This document shows positions 17,354-26,541 of a stretch of DNA of 64,000 nucleotides, piece after piece. Made by a program: the position numbers and the translations under genes. Location of the stretch: positions 4,216,001 to 4,280,000 of the forward strand of contig NZ_CP094534.1 of NCBI RefSeq assembly GCF_022811645.1, in the 5' to 3' direction. Under the pieces are notes generated by a model. It saw only the letters and a list, made by a program, of their open reading frames with translations, ran no database searches and was not told where the DNA came from. The DNA is from Hymenobacter monticola. GTDB lineage: Bacteria; Bacteroidota; Bacteroidia; Cytophagales; Hymenobacteraceae. Each line of letters starts with the position of its first letter. Position 1 is the first letter of the stretch.

Positions 17354-17396
17354 AGGAAAAATTTCCTCGTTGCTACGGAAAATTTTCCCATCTTTG
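17354..17396 (+). promoter_or_regulatory. Twin-palindrome operator and promoter of the toxin-antitoxin pair
   Basis: AGGAAA-AA-TTTCCT (17354-17367) and the perfect palindrome GGAAAATTTTCC (17377-17388) have centres 22 bp apart, two helical turns. A CATCTTTG element (17389-17396, one mismatch to TAnnTTTG) follows directly, 22 nt before the antitoxin ATG. A third half-site-like GGGAAGGAA comes next. The arrangement is what a dimeric Xre-type autorepressor would need. Confidence 0.6.
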
Positions 17397-17418
17397 GGAA
17401 GGAATTATTCTTTAGCTT

Positions 17419-17862
17419 ATGACTGCCCACGCCACGCCTCCCACCGCTGTGTACTCGCCCGCCCTGCGCGGCCTGCAAGCCACTGTGGCCGATTCCTTCG
17501 CCCTCGTGATGGAGGCCCGCACCGGCGTGCCCGCCAAAACGGCCTTCGACGTGGGCACGCTTTTGCAGCTACAGGCTCAGGAACTGGCCGACCTGCTGCA
17601 CACCACCACCAAAACCCTGCGCGCCTACCGCGACGGTAAAAAGCGCCTGGGCCCCGCTGCCAGCGAGCAAATCCTCAAGCTGCTGGCCCTGGCCGCCCAC
17701 GGCGAGGAAGTATTCGGCAGCCTGCCCGCCTTCCGCCGCTGGCTCGATAAGCCCGCGTACGGCCTCGACAACCAGCCCCCGCTGGCCCTGCTCGAAACCA
17801 GTGGCGGCATCGACCTGGTAGCCGATGAAGTAGCCCGCATTGCCCACGGCGACTTGGCGTAA
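17419..17862 (+). CDS. ParS/MbcA-type (Xre-like, DUF2384) antitoxin
   Basis: 147 aa. The N-terminal part is an Xre-like helix-turn-helix region (FDVGTLLQLQAQELADLLHTTTKTLRAYRDGKKRLGPAASEQILKLLALA). The C-terminal part has the DUF2384 signature (GEEVFGSLPAFRRWLDKPAYGLDNQPPLALLETSGGIDLVADEVARIAHG), which in characterised pairs plugs the toxin active site. It is expected to neutralise the RES toxin encoded next and to repress the operon through the palindromes at 17354-17388. The toxin start follows the stop codon by one nucleotide. Confidence 0.9.
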   Translation: MTAHATPPTAVYSPALRGLQATVADSFALVMEARTGVPAKTAFDVGTLLQLQAQELADLLHTTTKTLRAYRDGKKRLGPAASEQILKLLALAAHGEEVFGSLPAFRRWLDKPAYGLDNQPPLALLETSGGIDLVADEVARIAHGDLA

Positions 17863-17863
17863 A

Positions 17864-18316
17864 GTGGAAATCTACCGCATCTGCCTGGCCAAGTACGCCG
17901 GCGAACTCGTCGCCTCCGGCAACCCCGGCCGCTGGAACCTGCGCGGCCAGCTGGTCATTTACGCCGCCGGCAGCCGCGCCCTGGCCTGCCTCGAAAACGT
18001 GGTGCACCGCAGCGGCGAAGGCCTCAACAGCCTCTTCAAAGTTATTCGTATTGAAATTCCTGATTCGTTAGCCATCGAAGAACTAACCTTGGAACAAATG
18101 CCCCAGGAGTGGCAGCTGCCGCGCCACTACGCCCGCTGCCAGCCACTCGGAGATGATTGGTATCGACGCCAGACGGCGGCCGTGTTGCGCGTGCCTTCCT
18201 CCATCATCGCCCACGAGCACAATTATGTGCTCAACACCCGGCACCCAGACTTCGCGCAGATTCGCATTGCGGGATGGGAGGATTTTGAATTTGACCCGCG
18301 GATTAAAGAAGCATAA
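17864..18316 (+). CDS. RES-domain toxin (NAD+-degrading family)
   Basis: 150 aa from GTG 17864 (MEIYRICLAKYAGELV), which fits the typical N-terminus; a TTG at 17840 inside the antitoxin gene is the alternative. The three RES signature positions are seen: R23 in NPGRWNLRG, E44 in ALACLENVVH, and S112/S113 in VPSSIIAHEHNYVLN, with the conserved downstream Asn. Characterised members (for example MbcT) deplete NAD+ and stop growth. All key residues are present, so the toxin is probably active. Forms a two-gene module with the preceding antitoxin. Confidence 0.9.
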   Translation: MEIYRICLAKYAGELVASGNPGRWNLRGQLVIYAAGSRALACLENVVHRSGEGLNSLFKVIRIEIPDSLAIEELTLEQMPQEWQLPRHYARCQPLGDDWYRRQTAAVLRVPSSIIAHEHNYVLNTRHPDFAQIRIAGWEDFEFDPRIKEA

Positions 18317-18533
18317 ACCGACACAGGAACTCACACTTGAGGCGCTTGGCTGCCCAGCCGACGCACACGTAGCCCACCTCGTTGTAAAACCTCAGGGTGG
18401 TATTCAAGACGAGCCCAATTGATTCAGCCGGCCTCTATATTTGCTAATGCCATCGGCTAATTCGGGAGGGCGGGCCCGAATAAAACCGGTCAGTTGCTTG
18501 ACTCGAAGGGTCCTTTTGCTTTCCTCTTTTTAT

Positions 18534-19343
18534 ATGGTTAATCTGCTAACATTGCGCCGTTTTCTTGCCCTAACTATTGTGGGCGCCGCAGGTATGGCCT
18601 CCTGCACCAATAAAAACGAAGCCGAACCAATCGGGGGAATAGTGCAAGGAGAACTGAATGTTGCTGGCGCCACCAGCGCCGTCACGCTCATTGGAACCAA
18701 CGGCAAAACGGCATCGGTAGCGCCCGACGCAACTACCGGCAAGTTCGTTTTTGACAAGGTGGTCCCCGGCACGTACTCTCTCTCCGCCGTGCCGGCCGGG
18801 GGGTACCACGGCCCCAGCGCGTTTCCCCTCACCGTGAAAGCCGGCGAAACTGCTGCCGCCAAGCTGGTCTTCAACCGCGACTACTCGATGGTGGGAACGA
18901 TGAGTTGGGAGCAAAACGGGGTCGCCTACACCGCATCCCAACTCAAGGGCTCGCTTTCCTGGGGTGGGCTGACCATAACCGGCACCACTGCCCCTTTGCC
19001 GGGGGGCGGAACCCGGGAAATTGCCCTAATGCTGCCAATGGATGGGATTAACAACGTGGCGCCATTCCAAGGAGTGGGAGCGTACCCGCTCGGTACGGGC
19101 AAGCTCCCGCGCGCATGGGGGTTTTATTACTTGAATAACAATTTTGACCAGGCCGCTACCGATTTTTCCAATCAGCAGCTGGGCCAGGTTCAGGTCACCC
19201 GTTTCTCCACGAAACCCAATGTTGCCAGAGGAACCACTGCGAGTGGGACTTTCGAATTCACTGCTCCCGTGCTGTTAAACACCACGGGAAGCTCACCCGC
19301 CACCATATCCGTTACGAACGGAAAATTCGACGTCACATATTAA
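18534..19343 (+). CDS. Lipoprotein with a carboxypeptidase-regulatory-like domain
   Basis: 269 aa. Lipoprotein signal with lipobox GMASC near residue 24. The next ~75 residues (GELNVAGATSAVTLIGTNGKTASVAPDATTGKFVFDKVVPGTYSLSAV) look like a prealbumin-fold regulatory domain. The C-terminal half resembles DUF6252-type proteins (FPFNG-like layout GTMSWEQNGVAYTASQ and IALMLPMDGIN). Probably anchored in the outer membrane; function unknown. The ATG at 18534 starts just before the hydrophobic segment. The 217-nt gap before it shows no clear feature. Shares the bidirectional terminator at 19378 with accC. Confidence 0.7.
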   Translation: MVNLLTLRRFLALTIVGAAGMASCTNKNEAEPIGGIVQGELNVAGATSAVTLIGTNGKTASVAPDATTGKFVFDKVVPGTYSLSAVPAGGYHGPSAFPLTVKAGETAAAKLVFNRDYSMVGTMSWEQNGVAYTASQLKGSLSWGGLTITGTTAPLPGGGTREIALMLPMDGINNVAPFQGVGAYPLGTGKLPRAWGFYYLNNNFDQAATDFSNQQLGQVQVTRFSTKPNVARGTTASGTFEFTAPVLLNTTGSSPATISVTNGKFDVTY

Positions 19344-19377
19344 CCGGTAAGAGTGATTTCGGGCAGATAGCGCCCAC

Positions 19378-19408
19378 AAAAAAGCCCTGCTTCCGGCAGG
19401 GCTTTTTT
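19378..19408. terminator. Bidirectional terminator between the lipoprotein gene and accC
   Basis: AAAAAAGCCCTGC pairs with GCAGGGCTTTTTT around TTCCG, with T runs on both strands; the flanking genes converge here. Confidence 0.93.
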
Positions 19409-19426
19409 ATTAGCTCAGAGCAGGAA

Positions 19427-20938
<1,512 letters not shown>

Positions 20939-20973
20939 GAATGGGGTGGGAGTCGGGAGAACGAATGAGCAAA

Positions 20974-21005
20974 AGAACGCCATGCTGCGCGCAGCATGAC
21001 GTTCT
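20974..21005. repeat. CATGCTGC/GCAGCATG hairpin between divergent accC and spt
   Basis: Near-perfect 32-nt palindrome centred on CTGCGCGCAG. Same CATGC/GCATG core as several terminators here, but it has no T run and sits between divergent genes, so termination is not its obvious role. Confidence 0.7.
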
Positions 21006-21092
21006 GAATTTCTGTAATCAGCCGCAAAGAAACTGCGAAACCGCGCGCCGGCCGCAAACCTGCGGGGTATTACCCGGTTGTTATGCCCTAAT

Positions 21093-21124
21093 TATGTACA
21101 ACCGCCACGTGGGGAGTACCTTTG
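21093..21124 (+). promoter_or_regulatory. Promoter of serine palmitoyltransferase gene
   Basis: Exact TACCTTTG (21117-21124) with a weak -33 TATG at 21093-21096 after a 20-nt spacer. Confidence 0.5.
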
Positions 21125-21203
21125 TGATTAGGTAGGTATTGGCTAGCGCCAAAAGTTGATTTCCCCGCCCACCACCCATTTTTCACCCTATTCCGTTTTT
21201 TCA

Positions 21204-22451
21204 GTGGATATATTCGACCGGATTTCGGCCAACCGGGGCCCGCTGGGCTCGCACTCGCACTATGCGCACGGCTACTTCACTTTTCCCAAGCTCGAAGGCG
21301 AAGCCGGCCCGCACATGGAGTTTCGCGGCCGTCGCATGCTCAACTGGAGCCTCAACAACTACCTGGGCCTGGCCAACCACCCCGAAGTCCGGAAAGTAGA
21401 CGCCGAAGCGGCCGCCGAGTACGGCATGGCCCTGCCCATGGGCGCCCGCATGATGAGCGGCAACTCCAACCTGCACGAGCAGTTGGAAGACCAGTTGTCG
21501 GAATTTGTGCAGAAGCCCGCTACTTGCCTGCTCAATTTCGGCTACCAGGGCGTGGTGTCCATCATCGACTCGCTGGCCAGCCGCCACGACGTGATTGTGT
21601 ACGACGCCGAGTCGCACGCCTGCATCATCGACGGCGTGCGCCTGCACGCCGGCAAGCGCTTCGTGTACCGCCACAACGACATGGCCAGCCTCGAAAAGCA
21701 GCTCACGGCCGCCAAGCGCATCACCGACGAAACCGGCGGCGGCATCCTCGTCATCACCGAGGGCGTGTTCGGCATGTCGGGCAACCAAGGCGACCTGCGC
21801 GGCGTGGTGGCCCTGAAGGAGAAGTTCAGCTTCCGTCTGTTCGTCGACGATGCTCACGGTTTTGGCACGATGGGCCCCACCGGGGCCGGTACGGGCGAAG
21901 CACAGGGCATTCAGGACGGCATCGACATCTATTTTTCGACCTTCGCCAAGAGCATGGCCAGCATCGGCGCCTTCGTCTCGGGGCCTGAAAGCGTGATTGA
22001 ATATTTGCGTTACAACATGCGCAGCCAGATTTTCGCCAAATCGCTGCCCATGCCCCTCGTGGTGGGCGCCATCACGCGTTTGGAGCTGATTCGGACGAAG
22101 CCGGAGCTGCGCGAAAATCTCTGGACCATCGTGCACGCCATTCAGAACGGCCTGCGCGAAAAAGGCTTCAACATCGGCACCACCACCTCGCCGGTGACGC
22201 CGGTATTGCTGGAAGGCGAAATCCCCGATGCCACCCAGATTACGCTGGATTTGCGTGAGAATCACCACATTTTCTGCTCTATCGTGGTGTATCCGGTGGT
22301 GCCCAAGGGCGTGATTATGCTGCGCATTATCCCCACGGCGGTGCACACCCTGGAGGATGTAGCGGAAACGATTACGGCGTTTGAGGCCGTGGCCGATAAG
22401 CTCAAAAAGGGCCTCTACAGCCGCACCACGGCCGTACCACAAGCCGTATAG
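21204..22451 (+). CDS. spt: Serine palmitoyltransferase (alpha-oxoamine synthase family)
   Basis: 415 aa from GTG 21204 (MDIFDRISANRGPLGSHSHYAHGYFTFPKLEGEAG), the N-terminus typical of bacterial SPT; an ATT at 21156 would be an unlikely start. PLP-dependent fold type I: His218 in DDAHGFGTMG stacks on the cofactor, and Lys249 in STFAKSMASIGAF forms the Schiff base. It condenses L-serine with palmitoyl-CoA to 3-ketodihydrosphingosine, the first step of sphingolipid synthesis, a hallmark of Bacteroidota. KBL or AONS paralogues are the alternative, but the HSHYAHGY N-terminus favours SPT. Followed by a terminator. Confidence 0.9.
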   Translation: MDIFDRISANRGPLGSHSHYAHGYFTFPKLEGEAGPHMEFRGRRMLNWSLNNYLGLANHPEVRKVDAEAAAEYGMALPMGARMMSGNSNLHEQLEDQLSEFVQKPATCLLNFGYQGVVSIIDSLASRHDVIVYDAESHACIIDGVRLHAGKRFVYRHNDMASLEKQLTAAKRITDETGGGILVITEGVFGMSGNQGDLRGVVALKEKFSFRLFVDDAHGFGTMGPTGAGTGEAQGIQDGIDIYFSTFAKSMASIGAFVSGPESVIEYLRYNMRSQIFAKSLPMPLVVGAITRLELIRTKPELRENLWTIVHAIQNGLREKGFNIGTTTSPVTPVLLEGEIPDATQITLDLRENHHIFCSIVVYPVVPKGVIMLRIIPTAVHTLEDVAETITAFEAVADKLKKGLYSRTTAVPQAV

Positions 22452-22475
22452 TTTTTGGTTTGCTAATCTGACTAG

Positions 22476-22510
22476 CGCCGGCTTCCCGCAAAGGAGGCCG
22501 GCGTTTGTTT
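22476..22510 (+). terminator. Intrinsic terminator of spt
   Basis: CGCCGGCTTCC pairs with GGAGGCCGGCG (one G-U) around CGCAAA, followed by TTTGTTTT. Confidence 0.8.
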
Positions 22511-22621
22511 TGCACTATAGTTAGAAACCGGCGGGCACGCCAAAACTCAAAAAAGGCCTTTTTAAAACGAAAATCGGCCTCTAAAAGCAGGGGAGGGGGT
22601 TTTGAAAAAAAAGTGAAAAAC

Positions 22622-22651
22622 TTGCTTGTATTTGAAACCCCTGTATATTAG
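22622..22651 (+). promoter_or_regulatory. Promoter of the histone H1-like gene (TTG-N19-TATATTAG)
   Basis: TTG 22622-22624, 19-nt spacer, TATATTAG 22644-22651 (one mismatch to TAnnTTTG), in an A/T-rich upstream region unlike the rest of the neighbourhood. Confidence 0.5.
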
Positions 22652-22704
22652 GGCCGTCTTAGCACTGCAATAGACTCATTTTTCACCCCAACCCCAAACC
22701 CCCA

Positions 22705-22989
22705 ATGAACAATTTCAGCAAACTGAAAGACCTCGTGATGTCGCTCGAAGACGATTTCTCGAAATTCTACGACAAGCAGAACGCTGCCGCCGGCACCCGC
22801 GTGCGCAAAGGCATGCAGGAGCTGAAGACGATGGCCCAGGAGTTCCGCACCGAAGTGCAGAACACCAAAAACGCCGCCGCTGGCGCTGGTGCTGGTGGTG
22901 CTGCCAAAGCCGCTCCGGCCAAGAAAGCCGCTGGCGCTGCTGGCGGTGCCAAAGCCGCTCCGGCCAAGAAAGCCGCTGCCAAGAAGTAA
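22705..22989 (+). CDS. Histone H1-like DNA-binding protein
   Basis: 94 aa. The first ~55 residues are a helical region (NNFSKLKDLVMSLEDDFSKFYDKQN, VRKGMQELKTMAQEFRTEVQNTK). The tail is made of KAAPAKKAA repeats (two clear copies) and ends AAAKK, as in the Hc1/H1-like proteins of Bacteroidota and Chlamydia. It probably coats or compacts nucleoid DNA through the basic tail. The tail's repetitive coding sequence (GCCAAAGCCGCTCCGGCCAA twice) suggests expansion or contraction by slippage. Confidence 0.9.
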   Translation: MNNFSKLKDLVMSLEDDFSKFYDKQNAAAGTRVRKGMQELKTMAQEFRTEVQNTKNAAAGAGAGGAAKAAPAKKAAGAAGGAKAAPAKKAAAKK

Positions 22990-22991
22990 TT

Positions 22992-23040
22992 CCGGACCAC
23001 GGATTCGCGCGGATTTTCCGGATTTCGCGGATTTTGTGGA
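22992..23040. repeat. CGGATT(T) short-unit repeat after the H1-like gene
   Basis: Four GGATT(TT) units separated by CGC-type spacers in about 45 nt. This type of decayed GGATT repeat is something I associate with intergenic DNA of Bacteroidota. No coding capacity. Confidence 0.55.
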
Positions 23041-23046
23041 CGAAAG

Positions 23047-23079
23047 AAAAAGGCCCCGCCAACTGGCGGGGCCTTTTTT
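23047..23079. terminator. Bidirectional terminator between the H1-like gene and tyrS
   Basis: AAAAAGGCCCCGCC pairs perfectly with GGCGGGGCCTTTTT around AACT; T runs on both strands; convergent genes. Confidence 0.93.
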
Positions 23080-23100
23080 GTGGCCGTCGGGTTGTGGGGC

Positions 23101-24414
23101 TTATACCAACTCAACCAGGTAATAGCTCTGTCGGCCTTTCTTCACCACCAGGTACTTGTCGTGCAGCAGGGGCAATTCGGCTACCAGCGTATCCGGCGAG
23201 GTGAGCTTGGTGCCATTGGTGCTCAGGCCGTTGGACTGCACGAGCTTGCGGGTTTCGCCGCGGGAAGGCAGAATCTGCTTGTCGGTGGCTTCGCTCAGGA
23301 GCACGGCCACGTTCATGCCGGCGGTTTCGGCGCGGGGCACGCGCAGGTGCGGCAGGCCGGCAAAGGCGTCGAGGAGGATAGACTCGCTCAGCGTAGTGAG
23401 GTCGCCGCCTTTGCCGAACAGCACTTCGGAAGCGGCCACAGCACCCTCGTAGGCGGCTTCGGAGTGCACCCGGATGGTGACGTCCTTGGCCAGGGCTTTC
23501 TGCAGGATGCGCAGGTTGGGGTTCTGGGCGTGCTCGGCTTCGATGGCCTCGATTTCCTCCTTGCTCAGCAGCGTGAACACGCGGATGAGGCGCGGGGCGT
23601 CGGCATCGGCCGAATTAAGGAAAAACTGATAAAACTGGTAGGGCGAGGTCATGGTGGCGTCGAGCCACACAGTGCCGGTTTCCGACTTGCCGTACTTGGT
23701 GCCGTCGGCCTTGGTGATGAGCTGGCCGGTGAGGGCGTAGGCTTTGGCGTCGGTGCCCTCGGCGTTGGCCACGCGGCGAATGAGCTCGGTGCCGGTGGTG
23801 ATGTTGCCCCACTGGTCGGAGGCACCCATTTGCAGGGTGCAGCCCAGGGCTTTATTGAGGTGCACGAAGTCGTAGCCCTGCAGCAATTGGTAGCTAAACT
23901 CGGTGTAGCTCAAGCCGTCGGCGCCGCTGTCCTCGTTGCCGCTGATGCGGCGCTTTACCGAATCCTTGGCCATCATGTAGTTCACCGTGAGGTGCTTGCC
24001 AACTTCGCGCAGGAACTGCAGGAAGCCGAAGCCCTTGAACCAGTCGTAGTTATTTACCACCAGCGCGCCGGTGGGGCCTTCCGAAAAGTCCAGAAACTTC
24101 TCCAGCTGGGCCTGGATGCCGGCCTGGTTGCGGCGCAGGGTGGTTTCGTCGAGCAGGTTGCGCTCGGCCGACTTGCCGCTGGGGTCGCCAATCATGCCGG
24201 TGGCGCCGCCCACCAGAGCCACGGGGCGGTGGCCGGCGCGCTGCAAATGCACCAGCAGCATAATGGTGGCTAGGTTGCCGATGTGCAGCGAGGCGGCCGT
24301 GGGGTCGAAGCCGATATAGCCGGTAATGGGCGCGTTCGTGGCGAGGTGTTCGGCGGTGCCGGGCATGGCGTCGTGGTACATGCCGCGCCAGGTCAGTTCT
24401 TCAATGAGGGACAT
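23101..24414 (-). CDS. tyrS: Tyrosyl-tRNA synthetase
   Basis: 437 aa from MSLIEELTWRGMYHDAMPGT; an ATG 14 codons upstream (24456) is possible but the shorter form fits the family. Class I synthetase with the HIGH-like HIGN (SLHIGNLATIMLL), the KMSKS-like motif KYGKS in TKADGTKYGKSETGTV, tyrosine-binding QLLQGYDF and SDQWGNITTG, and a C-terminal S4-like RNA-binding domain (RKLVQSNGLSTNG). Charges tRNA-Tyr. Divergent from holA; both strands of the gap carry a TAnnTTTG element. Confidence 0.96.
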   Translation of the reverse strand: MSLIEELTWRGMYHDAMPGTAEHLATNAPITGYIGFDPTAASLHIGNLATIMLLVHLQRAGHRPVALVGGATGMIGDPSGKSAERNLLDETTLRRNQAGIQAQLEKFLDFSEGPTGALVVNNYDWFKGFGFLQFLREVGKHLTVNYMMAKDSVKRRISGNEDSGADGLSYTEFSYQLLQGYDFVHLNKALGCTLQMGASDQWGNITTGTELIRRVANAEGTDAKAYALTGQLITKADGTKYGKSETGTVWLDATMTSPYQFYQFFLNSADADAPRLIRVFTLLSKEEIEAIEAEHAQNPNLRILQKALAKDVTIRVHSEAAYEGAVAASEVLFGKGGDLTTLSESILLDAFAGLPHLRVPRAETAGMNVAVLLSEATDKQILPSRGETRKLVQSNGLSTNGTKLTSPDTLVAELPLLHDKYLVVKKGRQSYYLVELV

Positions 24415-24495
24415 GGGGTCTTGGGAACTTGGAGGGCTGGTTTCGGAACTGCTCATTCAGGCTGCATCCTTAAACCAAGCGGTAATAAAGAATGG

Positions 24496-24503
24496 CAAAG
24501 GTA
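24496..24503 (-). promoter_or_regulatory. -7 promoter element of tyrS (TACCTTTG)
   Basis: Exact TACCTTTG on the minus strand, 82 nt before the chosen tyrS start (40 nt before the longer alternative). Faces the holA element at 24525. Confidence 0.5.
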
Positions 24504-24524
24504 GGGGTGGGCTCAAGCAAGCGC

Positions 24525-24532
24525 TAATTTTG
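24525..24532 (+). promoter_or_regulatory. -7 promoter element of holA (TAATTTTG)
   Basis: Exact TAnnTTTG on the plus strand, 43 nt before the holA ATG. Confidence 0.5.
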
Positions 24533-24574
24533 CGCCGGAGTAGCCAGGTCAGGTTCCTAATTCCCCAACATCCC

Positions 24575-25636
24575 ATGCCCCAGTTAGAAGCCGACGCCAT
24601 TCTGAAGCAGCTGCAGCAGCGGCAGTTTCACCCCGTATATTTTTTGCAGGGCGAGGAGCCGTACTACATCGACGTGGTGGCCGATTTGATTGAAAAAACG
24701 GCCCTGGCCGAGCACGAGCGCAGCTTCAACCAAGTGGTGGTGTACGGCAAGGACGTGGACGTGACGGCCATTCTGGGCCAGGCCAAGCGGTTTCCAATGA
24801 TGGCCGAGCGGTCGGTGGTCATCGTGAAGGAGGCCCAGACGGTGGCCGACCTGGAGCAGGAGCGGAGCTGGCCTTTTCTGGAGGCTTACCTGAAAAACCC
24901 GCTGCCGAGTACCGTGCTGGTGTTTTGTTACAAGCACAAAACGCTGGACTCGCGCAAAAAGCTGGGCAAGCTGCTTACGGGCAAAGACTCGCCGGCCGTG
25001 CTGATGACCAGCAAGAAGCTCTACGACAACCAGGTGCCGCAATGGCTCACGGCCAATGTGCGGGCACGCAACCTGCAAATCACGGGGCAGGCCACGGCCA
25101 TGCTGGCCGAATACATCGGCGCCGACCTGGGCCGCCTGGCCAATGAGGTCGACAAGCTGGCACTCAACCTCAAGCCCAACCAGCCCATCGACGAAGAACT
25201 GGTGCAGCGCATGGTGGGCATCAGCAAGGACTACAACATTTTTGAGCTGCAAAAGGCGCTGGTGCAGCGCGACGTGCTCAAGGCCAACCGCATTCTGGCC
25301 TACTTCGCCGCCAACCCCAAAGCCAACCCGCTCATCCCGAACCTGACGCTGCTGTTCAACTTTTTCACTCGGCTGCTGGTGCTGCACCAGGCCGGCCCCA
25401 ACCCGCCCGATGGCGTGTTCAAAAGCCTGGGCATCACCAACAGCTTTGCCCAGAAGGAAGCCCAGCAGGCCCTGCGTGTGTTTCCACTTGAGCGGGTGGT
25501 GAGCCTCATTCACAGCATCCGGCGGGCCGATGCGCAGAGCAAAGGCATTGAGAGTGGTTCGATGGACGACGCCGAGATTCTGCGGGAACTGGTGTGGCTG
25601 ATTCTGCACCCCGTACCGGCCGGGGTGCTGGGGTAA
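24575..25636 (+). CDS. holA: DNA polymerase III subunit delta
   Basis: 353 aa starting MPQLEADAILKQLQQRQFHPVYFLQGEEPYYIDVVADLIE. The N-terminal AAA+-like domain lacks an intact Walker A, as expected for delta (YFLQGEEPYYID). Then come VVIVKEAQTVADLE, the arginine-rich linker and the helical collar domain (EYIGADLGRLANEVDKLALNL, ISKDYNIFELQKALVQRD). Delta opens the beta clamp within the clamp loader. The in-frame extension back to 24326 overlaps tyrS and is rejected. A small gene follows 57 nt downstream. Confidence 0.94.
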   Translation: MPQLEADAILKQLQQRQFHPVYFLQGEEPYYIDVVADLIEKTALAEHERSFNQVVVYGKDVDVTAILGQAKRFPMMAERSVVIVKEAQTVADLEQERSWPFLEAYLKNPLPSTVLVFCYKHKTLDSRKKLGKLLTGKDSPAVLMTSKKLYDNQVPQWLTANVRARNLQITGQATAMLAEYIGADLGRLANEVDKLALNLKPNQPIDEELVQRMVGISKDYNIFELQKALVQRDVLKANRILAYFAANPKANPLIPNLTLLFNFFTRLLVLHQAGPNPPDGVFKSLGITNSFAQKEAQQALRVFPLERVVSLIHSIRRADAQSKGIESGSMDDAEILRELVWLILHPVPAGVLG

Positions 25637-25693
25637 CACTTCCACCGAGGGCGCCGTAGAAGTCAGACTTTCACCTTCAACCTGATTTCACTC

Positions 25694-25897
25694 ATGAGCA
25701 ATACCCTTGGTGGCATGATTGCCGGCCTGTTTGGCGGCCGCAAAAACGAAGACGGCACCCGCGCCGGTGGTTCTACCTCCGGCAGCTTGGTAAAAGGCGC
25801 CCTGGTGGCGGCTGGCGCCGCTTATTTGTATAAGCGGTACAAGAACGGCAACCTGAACATCCCGGGCCTGCCCGGCAGCACGCCCAAGTTCAAGTAA
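25694..25897 (+). CDS. Small hypothetical protein
   Basis: 67 aa, MSNTLGGMIAGLFGGRKNEDGT..., not recognised. Glycine-rich with one weakly hydrophobic stretch (SLVKGALVAAGAAYLYKRY) that could be a short membrane or amphipathic helix, and a C-terminus rich in Gly and Pro. Good start context (ATG 57 nt after holA) and a proper terminator downstream support it as a real gene, possibly cotranscribed with holA. Confidence 0.65.
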   Translation: MSNTLGGMIAGLFGGRKNEDGTRAGGSTSGSLVKGALVAAGAAYLYKRYKNGNLNIPGLPGSTPKFK

Positions 25898-25927
25898 GCC
25901 GACGGTTTCGACCATCGTCAAAAACAC

Positions 25928-25963
25928 AAAAGGCCCCGGTAGCAACTGCTGCTGGGGCCTTTT
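25928..25963. terminator. Terminator between the small gene and the 2H ligase gene
   Basis: AAAAGGCCCC pairs with GGGGCCTTTT, with an inner AGCA/TGCT stem, and T on both strands; convergent genes. Confidence 0.85.
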
Positions 25964-25986
25964 CCTTTGCTCGCATATTACCGGCC

Positions 25987-26532
25987 TTATCCGTTCAGCT
26001 GTAATTGAAAGGTGCCCCGGGGCTGCCACTGCTGGCCGTCGTGCCGGAAAAGGGTGATGTTGTGCACGGTAAAAGTGGCGGCGTAGGAGCGGGCAGCAAA
26101 CTGCTCGCGCAGCTCCGGCACCTGGGCGGGCGGCAAGTCGCGGGTGGCCAGCGTGAGGTGCGGGGTGAAGGGCCGGTTTTCGGGCTTAACTTCCGGCAAA
26201 TGGTTTTGGCACCACGCCATCAGCGCGGCGTGAAAGCTTTGCAGCGCCCTGGCCTCGCTCACGTGCACAAACAGCGTGCGGCTGCCAAACCAAGCAAACC
26301 CATCCAAGCTCACGGAAAACGGCCGTTGCGTGGCAGCAAATCCAGTTAGCGCGGCCGTGCAGGCGGCTTCAAAATCATCGGGTTGGCGCATGGGCGGCAC
26401 CAGCGTGATGTGCGGCGGCAGTCGCACAGCGTTGCGGCTGCTGGTGAGGCGGTGCACCTCTTGCTTCAACTCCCAAATTTCGGAAAACACGGGCTCGGGG
26501 GGCAGCAGGGCCACCAGGTATAGCGCGTTCAT
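25987..26532 (-). CDS. 2'-5' RNA ligase family (2H phosphoesterase) protein
   Basis: 181 aa with the two HxT motifs of the 2H superfamily: PPHITLVPP (about residue 40) and FTPHLTLATR (about residue 122). The layout is the LigT/ThpR two-lobed fold. Such proteins act on 2',3'-cyclic or 2'-5' linked RNA ends. Both catalytic His-x-Thr pairs are intact. It lies 9 nt after the DUF4136 lipoprotein gene, so the two probably form an operon. Confidence 0.88.
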   Translation of the reverse strand: MNALYLVALLPPEPVFSEIWELKQEVHRLTSSRNAVRLPPHITLVPPMRQPDDFEAACTAALTGFAATQRPFSVSLDGFAWFGSRTLFVHVSEARALQSFHAALMAWCQNHLPEVKPENRPFTPHLTLATRDLPPAQVPELREQFAARSYAATFTVHNITLFRHDGQQWQPRGTFQLQLNG

Positions 26533-26541
26533 GAGCGGGAG

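Noticed and set aside
23080..24273. 397-codon plus-strand ORF opposite tyrS
   Set aside because: Shadow of tyrS with typical reverse-frame composition.
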